Source: Pseudaeromonas aegiceratis (GTDB lineage: Bacteria > Pseudomonadota > Gammaproteobacteria > Enterobacterales > Aeromonadaceae). From it: a DNA stretch of 64,000 nucleotides. Location: positions 3,162,001 through 3,226,000 of the forward strand of contig NZ_CP158016.1 in NCBI RefSeq assembly GCF_046254905.1. The letters are read 5' to 3'. This document shows, piece after piece, positions 8,251-20,157 of this stretch; the first letter of the stretch is position 1; every line of letters starts with the position of its first letter. The notes beneath the pieces are model-generated. The model saw only the letters and a program-made list of their open reading frames with translations, was not told the DNA's origin and made no database searches. The position numbers were made by a program, and so were the translations under genes.

Positions 8251-9356
8251 GGACAGACCCTCCCCTTCACGGACAGGCGGAGCGCTTGCCACCAGCGGGT
8301 TCCCCCCAGGTTAAGGGGAATGGCAAACAACAACAGGTAGATAAACGGCACGATGAAGAGTCCTGGCATGGCCGGCAGGGTACCCCGCTCCAGGGCGGAG
8401 CGGCCGGCCGACAACAAGAGGTAATAGCTGAGATAGAGCAAAATGGCCGGCAGCAGCTTGGCATAGCGCCCCTGTCGGGGGTTTACCTGTGCCAATGGCA
8501 CCACTATCAGGGTCAGCACCAGGATGGAGATGGGCAGAGAGATCCGCCACTGCATCTCTCCCAGGGCCTTGGGGTCCTCACTTTCGGTGAGTTTTTGCCA
8601 GTCGAGGCTCGAAACCTCCAGTCGGGCATCCTTTTCGTCCTGCCCCAGCGGTATCCAGGCGCGATACTGCTCAAACGAGGAGATATTAAAACCATCCCCC
8701 TTGAGCGGCGCGGCATAGCGATGACCATCCTGCAGGGTGACCCAGCGCAGGCCGTTATCATCGCTGCTCAACCGACCATTCTTGGCCACGACGATGGCCG
8801 GGCCCTGAGTATCGGTCGCCTGCTGCAACACGAAGATCCGCTCCAGATCCTTGCCCTTGTCCTTGAGTTCATCGACGTAGACCACCAGCTTGCCGCTGTT
8901 CAGCGACAAGAAGCGCCCCTCCTCGATGGCGGTGAAGCTGGGATCCCGCTTGGCCCGCTCCAGCAGCTCGATCTGCTCCCGTTGCGCCCAGGGCGCCAGC
9001 CAGAAGGTGTTGCCGATGGCCAACACACCGGTCAACAGCGCCAGCAGGAGGGCCGTGTTCATGATGTACCTGGGCCCCAGCCCCAGGGCCTTGAGCACCG
9101 TCATCTCGCTCTCGGCATACAGCCGGCCATGGGCGAACAAGATCCCGACAAACAGGCTGATGGGCAGCATCAGCAGCGCCATGTTCGGCACGTTCAACAT
9201 CATCAGTTCCGTCACCAGCTGGGTGGGGATGGAACCCTTGACCGCCTTGGACAGTACCCGGATAAAATTCTGGCTCATGAAGATCATGAGCAGAATAAAC
9301 AGCACCGACAGCTGGGTTTTGAAGGTTTCTTTGAACAGATACCGGAAGACGATCAC
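8247..9356 (-). CDS. lptF: LPS export ABC transporter permease LptF
   Basis: A 369-residue LPS export permease, partner of LptG. Six membrane helices in two triplets flank a periplasmic beta-rich domain (about 130-260). The start is a GTG at 9356 giving MIVFRYLFKETFKTQ, which aligns with MIIIRYLVRETLKSQ of E. coli LptF. It has an AGAGG Shine-Dalgarno site at correct spacing, which decides it over an upstream ATG. The stop overlaps the lptG start by 4 bases, implying translational coupling. It is divergent from pepA across an AT-rich 176-bp spacer. Confidence 0.95.
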   Translation of the reverse strand: MIVFRYLFKETFKTQLSVLFILLMIFMSQNFIRVLSKAVKGSIPTQLVTELMMLNVPNMALLMLPISLFVGILFAHGRLYAESEMTVLKALGLGPRYIMNTALLLALLTGVLAIGNTFWLAPWAQREQIELLERAKRDPSFTAIEEGRFLSLNSGKLVVYVDELKDKGKDLERIFVLQQATDTQGPAIVVAKNGRLSSDDNGLRWVTLQDGHRYAAPLKGDGFNISSFEQYRAWIPLGQDEKDARLEVSSLDWQKLTESEDPKALGEMQWRISLPISILVLTLIVVPLAQVNPRQGRYAKLLPAILLYLSYYLLLSAGRSALERGTLPAMPGLFIVPFIYLLLFAIPLNLGGTRWWQALRLSVKGRVCP

Positions 9357-9532
9357 GCTGGCCTCTGGGAAAACTTGTAACTTTAGTGAAAACGCTAAAA
9401 AATACGGGCGAAAAATAGATTTTTGCCAATTTAGCAAATTTTACCCATCCACTGCGTCAGGGGATGCGCAACAGGCGGTTGCCACATTATCAGCCAAAGC
9501 GCCTCCGTTGTCTGCAAGACCGAGGAGTATTC
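9357..9532. promoter_or_regulatory. Divergent lptF/pepA promoter region
   Basis: This 176-bp spacer is clearly more AT-rich than its surroundings, especially 9370-9445. It must hold the lptFG and pepA-holC-valS promoters. I cannot single out -35/-10 boxes with confidence. Confidence 0.5.
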
Positions 9533-11035
9533 ATGGAGTTCAGCGTAAAGAGCGGCAGCCCGGAGAAGCAGCGCAGTGCCTGTATCGTGGTGGGCGTTTT
9601 TGAGCCCCGTCGCCTCTCGCCGGTGGCGGAACAGTTGGATCGGATCAGCGATGGCTACCTCAGCTCCCTGCTGCGCCGGGGGGATCTGGAGGGCAAGCCG
9701 GGCCAGATGCTGCTGCTGCACCAGGTACCGGGTGTGCTGTCCGAACGGGTACTGCTGGTGGGCTGTGGCAAGGAGCGAGAGCTGGACGAACGCCAGTTCA
9801 AGCAGATAGTACAGAAGACCATCAGCACGCTGAACGAAACCGGCTCCATGGAAGCGGTCTGCTTCCTCACCGAACTGCACGTAAAGAGCCGCGACACCTA
9901 CTGGAAGGTGCGCCAGGCCATCGAAACCACCCAGGCCGGCCTGTACAGCTTCGATCAGTTCAAGACCAACAAGGCCGAGCTCCGCCGCCCCCTGCGCAAG
10001 CTGGTGTTCAACGTGCCGTCCCGCCGGGAGCTGCCGTTGGGCGAGAAGGCCATCCAGCACGGCCTGGCCGTGGCCCAGGGGGTCAAGGTCTGCCGTGACG
10101 TGGGCAACATGCCGCCCAACATCTGCACCCCCGCCTACCTGGCCTCCCAGGCCCGCCGCCTGGCGGATGCCTGCCCCAACATCACCACCAAGGTGATCGG
10201 CGAACAGCAGATGGCCGAGCTGGGCATGCACTCCTACCTGGCGGTGGCCCGCGGCTCCGACAACGAGGCCATGATGTCGGTGATGGAATACAAGGGCCAT
10301 CCCACCGCCAAGCCCGTCGTGCTGATCGGCAAGGGGCTGACCTTCGATGCCGGCGGCATCTCCCTGAAACCCGCCGACGGCATGGACGAGATGAAGTACG
10401 ACATGGGCGGCGCCGCCTCCGTGCTGGGCACCTTCCACGCCCTCTCCATCCTCAAGCTGCCCATCAACGTGGTGGGCATACTGGCCGGGGCGGAGAACAT
10501 GCCCGACGGCAAGGCCTATCGCCCGGGTGACATACTCACCTCCATGTCCGGCCAGACCATAGAAGTGCTCAACACAGATGCCGAAGGCCGGCTGGTATTG
10601 TGTGATGTGCTGACCTACGCCGACCGCTTCGAGCCCGAGTGCGTGGTGGACATCGCCACCCTGACCGGCGCCTGCGTCGTGGCCCTGGGTCACCACACCA
10701 CTGGGCTCTTGGCCAATCACAACCCCCTGGCCCACGAGCTGCTGGGGGCCGGGGATCTGGCCGGTGACAAGGCCTGGCGTCTGCCCTTGTGGGACGAATA
10801 CCAGGAGCAGCTGGAGAGCCCGTTTGCCGACATGACCAACGTGGGGGGCCGCCCCGGTGGTGCCATCACGGCGGCCGCCTTCTTGTCGCGCTTTGCCAAG
10901 AAGTACAACTGGGCCCACCTGGACATCGCCGGCACCGCCTGGAAATCCGGCAAGGAGAAGGGCGCCACCGGCCGTCCCGTCCCCCTGCTGACCCAGTTCC
11001 TGCTGGGCCGCGCCGAAGACGGCATCGAGGAGTAA
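9533..11035 (+). CDS. pepA: Leucyl aminopeptidase PepA
   Basis: A manganese/zinc-dependent M17 leucine aminopeptidase. In E. coli the same protein also binds DNA (XerCD cer recombination, carAB control). The 500 residues align nearly end to end with E. coli PepA, starting MEFSVKSGSPEKQRSACIVV. The M17 signature NTDAEGRL lies around residue 347, and the metal ligands are in GKGLTFDAGGISLKP and MDEMKYDMGGAAS. The ATG at 9533 follows GAGGAG, and the longer open frame upstream is ignored because of this match. It is first gene of a pepA-holC-valS operon. Confidence 0.97.
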   Translation: MEFSVKSGSPEKQRSACIVVGVFEPRRLSPVAEQLDRISDGYLSSLLRRGDLEGKPGQMLLLHQVPGVLSERVLLVGCGKERELDERQFKQIVQKTISTLNETGSMEAVCFLTELHVKSRDTYWKVRQAIETTQAGLYSFDQFKTNKAELRRPLRKLVFNVPSRRELPLGEKAIQHGLAVAQGVKVCRDVGNMPPNICTPAYLASQARRLADACPNITTKVIGEQQMAELGMHSYLAVARGSDNEAMMSVMEYKGHPTAKPVVLIGKGLTFDAGGISLKPADGMDEMKYDMGGAASVLGTFHALSILKLPINVVGILAGAENMPDGKAYRPGDILTSMSGQTIEVLNTDAEGRLVLCDVLTYADRFEPECVVDIATLTGACVVALGHHTTGLLANHNPLAHELLGAGDLAGDKAWRLPLWDEYQEQLESPFADMTNVGGRPGGAITAAAFLSRFAKKYNWAHLDIAGTAWKSGKEKGATGRPVPLLTQFLLGRAEDGIEE

Positions 11036-11069
11036 CGGCGGCGTCAGCCGCCTAAGTCCAAGGAGTCCC

Positions 11070-11495
11070 ATGCAACAGGCCCAGTTTCACATCCTTGCCG
11101 ACACCACCAGCCTGGCCGATGCCAGGCTGGCTTGTCTGCTGGCCACCCAAGCCTATCGGGCCGGCCAGACGGTGTTCATCCTCGCCCGGGACGAGGCCCA
11201 GGCCCAGTGGCTGGACGAGACCCTCTGGCAGCAGGATCCCGACAGCTTCGTGCCTCACGCCCTGCAGGACGAACCCGGGGCCCAGCAGGCGGCGGTGGAG
11301 ATCGGCCATCAGCCCCCTCGCCGCCCCCGCAACCTGCTCATCAATCTGCAGCCGGAGGCACCGGCATTTGCAGGACGCTTCCCTCAGGTGATAGATTTCG
11401 TTCCCGCAGAAGAATCCCTTAAACAGCTGGCCCGAGAGCGCTACAAGCAGTATCGCGCCGCCGGCTTCACGCTGGAGATGGTTCAGCCCGGCTGA
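11070..11495 (+). CDS. holC: DNA polymerase III chi subunit
   Basis: The 141-residue chi subunit of the clamp loader complex, which links the holoenzyme to single-stranded-DNA-binding protein. Conserved features include the N-terminal FHIL strand, the LACLLATQAYRAGQTVFILA helix-strand and WLDETLWQ, followed by FVPHAL and a C-terminal RERYKQYRAAGF helix. It is similar in length to E. coli HolC (147). It has an AAGGAG ribosome-binding site and sits between pepA and valS with gaps of 34 and 27 nt, as in most gammaproteobacteria. Confidence 0.95.
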   Translation: MQQAQFHILADTTSLADARLACLLATQAYRAGQTVFILARDEAQAQWLDETLWQQDPDSFVPHALQDEPGAQQAAVEIGHQPPRRPRNLLINLQPEAPAFAGRFPQVIDFVPAEESLKQLARERYKQYRAAGFTLEMVQPG

Positions 11496-11522
11496 CCTCC
11501 CGCCCCAAGAGACAGGATTAGA

Positions 11523-14381
<2,859 letters not shown>

Positions 14382-14398
14382 CCGGCCCCATGGCCTTC

Positions 14399-14428
14399 AC
14401 GACACCCCCGCCCATGCGGGGGTGTCGT
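14399..14428 (+). terminator. Hairpin downstream of valS
   Basis: A 12-bp perfect stem (14399-14410 with 14417-14428) around a 6-nt loop. No clear T-run follows, so termination may be inefficient. Confidence 0.6.
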
Positions 14429-14508
14429 ACATTGGCCCCCCTAAGGCGCCGTATGCACTACACTGGCAAAAAAGTGTGCTACGGCCTGAGTTGCAAGGAG
14501 ATACCCCC

Positions 14509-16140
14509 ATGTCCACCTTTCGTTCGCTGCGCACCCAGTTGCTGACCCTGCTGGGGCTGAGTCTGTTGTTGCTGCTGTTGGTCGCCCTGCTGGGCCAGCA
14601 CTTCCTCAATCGGGAGCTCACCGCCTACCAGCGCCTGCTGCAAGGCCCCATGGCCGCCGCCTCCCTGGTGGATGAGGCCAACCTGCAGTTCAAGATCCAG
14701 GTGCAGGAGTGGAAGAACGTCCTGCTCCGCGGCAAAGATCCCGCCAACCTGCAGAAGTACTGGTCCCAATTCGAGGAGCAGGAAACCAAGGTGGATGACA
14801 AGCTGCAGGCCCTGGCCACCCTGGCGGACAAGCTGCACGACACCAAGCTGAGTCAGGCCGTCACCGCGTTGCGCCAGGAACATCAGACCCTGGGTAAGGC
14901 CTACCGCCAGGGCAAGGCGGCCTTTGAGGCGGCGGGGGCCGATCCCTTTGCCGGCGATCTGGCGGTCAAGGGCATAGACCGCGCCGCCAGCGAGCAGATG
15001 AGCGAGCTGGTGGACCAGCTACACCAAGAAGCCAGCCGCCTCAGCCAGCAGAGTCAGCGCAGCGCCGATACCATGGTTCGCGTGGGCCTGGGCCTGTTGC
15101 TGTTGGCCGCCGTCGCCATCGTTCTGGTCAGCCTCTGGCTGCTGGGCCGCCAGGTGGTGAGCCCCATGCAACAGCTGACCCGCTACCTCACCCGCTTGAG
15201 TCAGGGGGAGATGCTGCCCCCCTTGCAGCTGCAACGTCAGGATGAGCTGGGGCAGCTGACCAGTGCCGCCAATCGCCTGCAGGGCTTCTTGCAGGAGACG
15301 CTGGACCAGCTGCAGCGCAGCCACGACGAGCTGGAGCAGAGCAGCCAGACCCTCGGCAGCATCTCCAACCAGCTCACCGGCGGCACCCAGGATCAGCTGA
15401 GCCGCACCGACATGGTGGCCACCGCCATGCATGAGATGACCGCCACCGCCCAGAACGTGGCGGACAATGCCGCCCAGGCCGCCGATGCAGCGGATCGCGC
15501 CGATCAGGCCTCCCGCGAGGGGGACGACATGATGCAGCAGACCATCGCCACCATCAGTCAGATGAGTCAGGAGATCGACCAAAGCGCGACCGTCATCCAG
15601 CGGCTGAGCGAAGAGAGTCGGCGCATCGGTACCGTGCTGGAGGTGATCCAGGCCATCGCCGAGCAGACCAACCTGCTGGCCCTGAACGCCGCCATCGAAG
15701 CCGCCCGGGCCGGTGAACAGGGCCGCGGCTTTGCCGTGGTGGCGGATGAGGTGCGCACCCTGGCTCGCCGCACCGCCGACTCCACCGCCGAGATCAACAA
15801 GATCATCGAGCAGATCCTGGGCAGCACCCAGGATGCGGTACAGGCCATCAGCAGCAGTCAGCAGCTGGGTGGCCAGGGGGTGGAACGCGTCACCCAGGCC
15901 GGACAGATGCTGCGCCGCATCGGTGAGGCCATCACCGACATCCACGGCATGAACCAGCAGATCGCCACCGCCGCCGAACAGCAAACGGCCGCCGTGGAAG
16001 ACATCAGTCACAATCTGGTGGACATCAAGACGGTGGCCACCGAGATCCAGCTCCAGGCCGAGCGCACCCAGCAGGCGAGCGGCCAGCTGCATCAAAACTC
16101 CCAGCGACTGAGCGACGTGGTGGCGCGCTTCCGGCAGTAA
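14509..16140 (+). CDS. Methyl-accepting chemotaxis protein
   Basis: The 543 residues have classic chemoreceptor topology. The first membrane helix (about 9-29) is followed by a periplasmic helical sensor (about 30-188) that looks like a four-helix bundle. The second helix spans about 189-211, then a HAMP domain (212-265) and a cytoplasmic signalling coiled coil. The hairpin tip EQTNLLALNAAIEAARAGEQ (about 385-404) binds CheA/CheW. There is no C-terminal CheR tether. The ATG at 14509 follows AAGGAG; the longer open frame upstream lacks one. The transporter gene starts 12 nt after the stop, suggesting a shared transcript and a related ligand. Confidence 0.93.
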   Translation: MSTFRSLRTQLLTLLGLSLLLLLLVALLGQHFLNRELTAYQRLLQGPMAAASLVDEANLQFKIQVQEWKNVLLRGKDPANLQKYWSQFEEQETKVDDKLQALATLADKLHDTKLSQAVTALRQEHQTLGKAYRQGKAAFEAAGADPFAGDLAVKGIDRAASEQMSELVDQLHQEASRLSQQSQRSADTMVRVGLGLLLLAAVAIVLVSLWLLGRQVVSPMQQLTRYLTRLSQGEMLPPLQLQRQDELGQLTSAANRLQGFLQETLDQLQRSHDELEQSSQTLGSISNQLTGGTQDQLSRTDMVATAMHEMTATAQNVADNAAQAADAADRADQASREGDDMMQQTIATISQMSQEIDQSATVIQRLSEESRRIGTVLEVIQAIAEQTNLLALNAAIEAARAGEQGRGFAVVADEVRTLARRTADSTAEINKIIEQILGSTQDAVQAISSSQQLGGQGVERVTQAGQMLRRIGEAITDIHGMNQQIATAAEQQTAAVEDISHNLVDIKTVATEIQLQAERTQQASGQLHQNSQRLSDVVARFRQ

Positions 16141-16152
16141 GGACGACAGAGC

Positions 16153-17550
16153 ATGGCCCGGCAACCCGCCAAGGAGGAGCCGCCGCGTTCCCCGGCCCAG
16201 CGCAGCCCCTTGCACCTGCCACTGTTTGGCCTGGCCATGCTGTTGCTGCTGGGGCTCAAGTTTGCGCTACCCTTCGCGACGGAGATCAACAGCGGGCTGG
16301 CCATCCTGGTGACCATAGGCCTGCTGTGGCTCACCGAGGCCATTCCCCTCGCCATCACGGCGCTGCTGGTGCCCGTGCTGGCGGTGCTGCTGGGGGTCTT
16401 CCCCCTAAAAGAAGCCTTGAGTGAGTTTGCCAATCCCATACTGTATTTGTTTCTAGGGGGCTTCACCCTGGCCGCCGCCCTGGCCCACCAGGGGCTGGAT
16501 ACCCTGCTGGCCCAGCGGATCCTGCGCTTGGCCCGTGGTCGCCTGGGATGGGGGGCCCTGTTGCTGTTTCTCATCACCGCCTGTCTGTCCATGTGGATCA
16601 GCAACACGGCCACCACCGCCATGATGATGCCCCTGGCCATGGGGCTGGCCCACCGACTGGATCCCGAACAGGACAGACCCACCCTGGTGTTTTTGCTGCT
16701 AGGCGTCGCCTACAGCGCCAGCATAGGCGGCATCGGCACCCTGGTAGGCAGCCCACCCAATGCCATCGCCGCCGCCCAGCTGGGGATGAGCTTCACCGAT
16801 TGGCTGCTGTTCGGTCTGCCTGTGGTGGTGTTGCTGTGGCCCGTGGCAATAGCGCTGCTCTGGTGGGGACTCAAACCCCGGCTCAATGTGCGCTTCGCGC
16901 TGGAGGACCAGCCCCTGCTCTGGACCCGAGGCCGCCGTCTCACCCTGCTCATCTTCGCCCTGACGGTGCTGGGCTGGATCTTCTCCGCCCCCCTGGCCAG
17001 TTGGCTGGGCGGCATTGCCCAGTTTGACTCGCTCATCGCCCTGCTGGCCGTGGTGGCGGTGACCATCTGTGGCGTGGCCCGCTGGCAAGACATCAATCAG
17101 GCCACCGACTGGGGCGTTCTGCTGCTGTTTGGTGGCGGCCTGACCCTCTCGGCAGTGCTCAGCCAAACCGGCACCAGCGCCTTTTTGGCGGAGCAGATCA
17201 CCCTGGCCCTGCGGGGCGCCCATCCCTTCTCCATCCTGTTGCTGCTGGCCGCCTTCGTGGTGTTTCTCACCGAGCTCACCTCCAACACCGCCACCGCCGC
17301 CCTGCTGATCCCCCTGTTCATCTCGGTGGCCGAGCCCCTGCAGGTCGCCCCCGTGGTGATGGCGGTGCTGATCGCCGTGGGGGCCAGTTGCGCCTTCATG
17401 CTGCCGGTGGCCACGCCGCCCAATGCCATCGTCTACGCCAGCGGCCTCATCCGCCAGCGGGAGATGATGCGGGCCGGACTGGGCCTCAACCTGGTTTTTT
17501 CGCTGCTGCTGGCCTGCCTGGCCTTCTTTGTGGGGAATGTCTTAGCCTAA
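16153..17550 (+). CDS. SLC13/DASS family anion permease
   Basis: A 465-residue inner-membrane secondary transporter of the divalent anion:Na+ symporter family. The two inverted-repeat substrate motifs are recognisable: WISNTATTAMMMPLAMG and LTSNTATAALLIPLFIS, each with SNT. The family signature is near the C-terminus (SCAFMLPVATPPNAIVYASG). Likely substrates are C4-dicarboxylates, citrate or sulfate, with sodium coupling; the sequence does not distinguish these. The gene lies 12 nt downstream of the chemoreceptor gene. Confidence 0.9.
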   Translation: MARQPAKEEPPRSPAQRSPLHLPLFGLAMLLLLGLKFALPFATEINSGLAILVTIGLLWLTEAIPLAITALLVPVLAVLLGVFPLKEALSEFANPILYLFLGGFTLAAALAHQGLDTLLAQRILRLARGRLGWGALLLFLITACLSMWISNTATTAMMMPLAMGLAHRLDPEQDRPTLVFLLLGVAYSASIGGIGTLVGSPPNAIAAAQLGMSFTDWLLFGLPVVVLLWPVAIALLWWGLKPRLNVRFALEDQPLLWTRGRRLTLLIFALTVLGWIFSAPLASWLGGIAQFDSLIALLAVVAVTICGVARWQDINQATDWGVLLLFGGGLTLSAVLSQTGTSAFLAEQITLALRGAHPFSILLLLAAFVVFLTELTSNTATAALLIPLFISVAEPLQVAPVVMAVLIAVGASCAFMLPVATPPNAIVYASGLIRQREMMRAGLGLNLVFSLLLACLAFFVGNVLA

Positions 17551-17663
17551 CCGGCCCCGACGCAGGGTGAAGCGGATCATGCTTCTGGGCAAAAAACCGG
17601 CGTTAGGGTCGATGCAGCCCTAAGGCTTTGGGTATGCTCCGTTTTATTTTGTCCGGAGAGCCC

Positions 17664-18536
17664 ATGTTCGCCCGAGTGATTGCCCTGCTGCTGCTGACCA
17701 CAGGTGCCCTGTCAGCCGCCGAATTCCCCTCCTTGGACAATCTGTGGCAACAGACCCAACAGGCGGCCCTCCATGGCCCCGTGATCCTCAAACTGGAAGA
17801 TCAAGCCACCCTGCGTCTGCCGTCCGGCTACGAATACATACCCCAACCGGAAGCCTCCCGCTGGCTACAGGCCATCGGCCAGCAGGGAGACAGCCGACTG
17901 CTGGGCCTGATCCTGTCCGATAAGCAAGAGCAGGATTGGATGATACGGGTGCGCCTGTATCGCGATGGCTTCTTGGTGGGAGATGACACAAAGGTGGACG
18001 CCGACGCCTGGCTGGCCCGCCTGCAGCACAACACCCAGCAGCGCAACGCCAAGCTCGGTGAGGAGGAGACCCAGCTGGCGATCGCCGGTTGGTTGGCCCC
18101 GCCGCGCTATAATGCGGAACGCCATCAGTTGATCTGGTCGGCGGACATGTTCCAGCAACGCGGTGACGAGAAAGAGGCCCTGGCGGCCCATGTCTCCGCC
18201 CTGCTGCTGGGGCGAGAGGCGCGCCTGCATTTTCGCCTCATCACAGATCACAGCCACCTGAACGAACGCCTGCCGCTGCTGCAGGAGTTGCTCAACCAGG
18301 TGCAATTTAACGAGGGTAAGCGCTACGAGGACGTCACGCCCCAGGACGCCCGCAGCAAAACGGATCTGGCCAGCCTGGTGGCCGGCCCCGCCCTGCCGGC
18401 AGAGGGAATGCTGGTCCAGATGAGCCAGCTCGGCGTCTGGCGCCTGCTGTTGCTGCTGGTGCTGGCCGTCACCCCCATTGCCCTGTTGACCCACAGGCGC
18501 AACCGCCTGCGGCTCGCCCCCCCCACCTCGCCCTAA
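17664..18536 (+). CDS. DUF2167 domain membrane-anchored protein
   Basis: The 290-residue product starts at an ATG with a GGAG site. It has a signal peptide (1-18, cut after SAA), a soluble domain and a C-terminal helix (about 265-282, LLLLLVLAVTPIALL) with basic residues after it. The domain shows the DUF2167 pattern: ATLRLPSGYEYIPQPEASRW, then DDTKVDADAWLARL, IAGWLAPPRYNAERHQLIW, and NEGKRYEDVTP. It is therefore a periplasm-facing protein held in the inner membrane; function unknown. The upstream 113 bp contain a 6-bp inverted repeat (17603-17623) just before a TATGCT box. Confidence 0.82.
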   Translation: MFARVIALLLLTTGALSAAEFPSLDNLWQQTQQAALHGPVILKLEDQATLRLPSGYEYIPQPEASRWLQAIGQQGDSRLLGLILSDKQEQDWMIRVRLYRDGFLVGDDTKVDADAWLARLQHNTQQRNAKLGEEETQLAIAGWLAPPRYNAERHQLIWSADMFQQRGDEKEALAAHVSALLLGREARLHFRLITDHSHLNERLPLLQELLNQVQFNEGKRYEDVTPQDARSKTDLASLVAGPALPAEGMLVQMSQLGVWRLLLLLVLAVTPIALLTHRRNRLRLAPPTSP

Positions 18537-18599
18537 GCGGGCAAGCGGGCACCGGACCCGCTATAACCTAATAGAAGAGGGGTTATCGGGAGGCAGTGT

Positions 18600-18791
18600 A
18601 TGAGCAGCTGCTGGCTCCAGCCCAAGGGGCAAGATCTGATCAATGCCATGCGTTGGCTGAGCGACCAACATCGCCACGATCTGCTGGCCATCGAAGAGGC
18701 CGCCCTGCGGTTCGATCTCTCGCCCCAGGACGAGGAGTTCCTTCTGCAGCACTGTCGTGAGCCGTCGGCCGACCCGCAGACGCCTCAGTGA
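18600..18791 (+). CDS. Small hypothetical protein
   Basis: A 63-residue acidic, Leu/Asp/Glu-rich protein (MSSCWLQPKGQDLINAMRWL at the start) with no signal peptide and no domain I recognise. It is supported by a strong GGGAGG ribosome-binding site and GC-biased third positions. The last 7 bp overlap the convergent serine hydrolase 3' end. Confidence 0.55.
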   Translation: MSSCWLQPKGQDLINAMRWLSDQHRHDLLAIEEAALRFDLSPQDEEFLLQHCREPSADPQTPQ

Positions 18792-19972
18792 CGCGCCAGC
18801 AAAGAGCGGCTGTTCTTGTCCAGATACTGCACCGTCGGCAATCCCAACACCTTGTCGAACAGCATGGGCATCAGCACCTCGGGCCGCGAGTCGTTGGCGT
18901 TCCACAGCATCACCAGACCCACGTCCTGCCGGGGCAGGAAGCCCAGTCGAGCCCGCACCCCCGACAGCCCGCCGGCATGGAACACCATGGGGTACTTGCC
19001 ATCGTACTGGAAGATACGCCACCCCATGCCATACATAGGATGCTTCACCCGAGTCTGTCGCCACTTGGAGGTCCAGCCCTCCTTGGGGGACGACACCAGG
19101 GGTTTAGTCAGTTGGGCCATCACCTGGGGAGGGATCACGTCCGGTCTGTGTCCCATCACCGCAAGCAGATACTTGCTCATGTCGTCGATGGAGGCATTGA
19201 TGCCGGCCGCCGGCATCACCTCGTAATAGGGCTGGGTCACCGGGCGCACCCGCCAGCCGTCCTTCCCCAGCACATGGGCCATGGCATGATTGGGATTGTT
19301 GAGCAGATGCCACCGGCTACTGCCGGCATCCTCCATGCCCAACGGCCGGAAGATCTGATTGATCAGCAAGCTGGGATAGGGCCGGCCGGTGGCTTTGCTC
19401 AGCACCTCGCCCATGGCGGAGTAGAGGATGTTCTGGTAGCCAAAACAGCTGCCGATGGCACAGCTGGGTTTGAGCTGCTGCAACTTGTTCAACACGGTGG
19501 CGTAGGGTTGCCCGGCCTCCAGCAGATTATCGTTGGCATTGTGCGGCAGCCCGCTGGTATGGGAGAGGACATTACGCAGGGTGAGGCGATTGCCGCCGTC
19601 ATAGCGCAGGCGGAAGCCGGTAAGATAGTGGCTCAAGGGATCCTGCCAACGGATCTGGCCATGCTGAGCGGCCAGACCGGCCAGGATGGCGGTAAAGGTC
19701 TTGGAGACGGAGGCGATGCGAAACAGGGTATGCCGGTCCACCGGATTGCGCTTGTCCACCCGCCCGACGCCCAGGGTCTTCACATAGACCACCTTGCCAT
19801 CCGCCACCACGGCCACCGCCGCGCCAGGGATGTCAAACTGGCCGAAGATGGCCTCGACCTCCCGATCGAACCAGGGAAGATAAGCCTGCACCGGCTGAGC
19901 CGTAACCGCACCGCCCCATCCGGTCAAACAGACCAGTAAAAAAAGACGCAAACACAACCCAAACAACCGCAT
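18785..19972 (-). CDS. Exported serine hydrolase, class C beta-lactamase fold
   Basis: The 395 residues include a signal peptide (1-25). The three active-site elements of the penicillin-recognising serine enzyme superfamily are present: SVSK at 88-91 (nucleophile Ser88 and Lys91), YQN at 179-181 (Tyr-x-Asn), and HAG at 332-334 in place of KTG. The HxG form and overall length resemble EstB/DD-peptidase-like family S12 hydrolases rather than a dedicated AmpC beta-lactamase. The substrate could be a peptidoglycan peptide or an ester. No ampR-type regulator is adjacent. A resistance role should not be assumed. Confidence 0.85.
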   Translation of the reverse strand: MRLFGLCLRLFLLVCLTGWGGAVTAQPVQAYLPWFDREVEAIFGQFDIPGAAVAVVADGKVVYVKTLGVGRVDKRNPVDRHTLFRIASVSKTFTAILAGLAAQHGQIRWQDPLSHYLTGFRLRYDGGNRLTLRNVLSHTSGLPHNANDNLLEAGQPYATVLNKLQQLKPSCAIGSCFGYQNILYSAMGEVLSKATGRPYPSLLINQIFRPLGMEDAGSSRWHLLNNPNHAMAHVLGKDGWRVRPVTQPYYEVMPAAGINASIDDMSKYLLAVMGHRPDVIPPQVMAQLTKPLVSSPKEGWTSKWRQTRVKHPMYGMGWRIFQYDGKYPMVFHAGGLSGVRARLGFLPRQDVGLVMLWNANDSRPEVLMPMLFDKVLGLPTVQYLDKNSRSLLARH

Positions 19973-20157
19973 GGTAAAACCCCAACTGTGTCATGGTGAG
20001 CACGGGCCGCATTGTCGCAAAGGGCAAAGGCGGCGCCAAGCCAGGCCACCCGAGTACCGATAAAAATAGTCAGCATGAGGACGACAAGCCAACTCAGAGC
20101 GGCTAATCTCCTTTATTCTTGGTTTGAATCTCTAGGCTTTCAATTAGGAGTCCGTCC

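Noticed and set aside
14429..14508. Sigma-28 promoter for the chemoreceptor
   Set aside because: No TAAA-N15-GCCGATAA pattern. CTAAGGCGCCG looks superficially similar but lacks both boxes.
18785..19972. AmpC beta-lactamase resistance gene
   Set aside because: The KTG triad is replaced by HAG and no ampR is adjacent, so a generic S12 serine hydrolase is the safer call.
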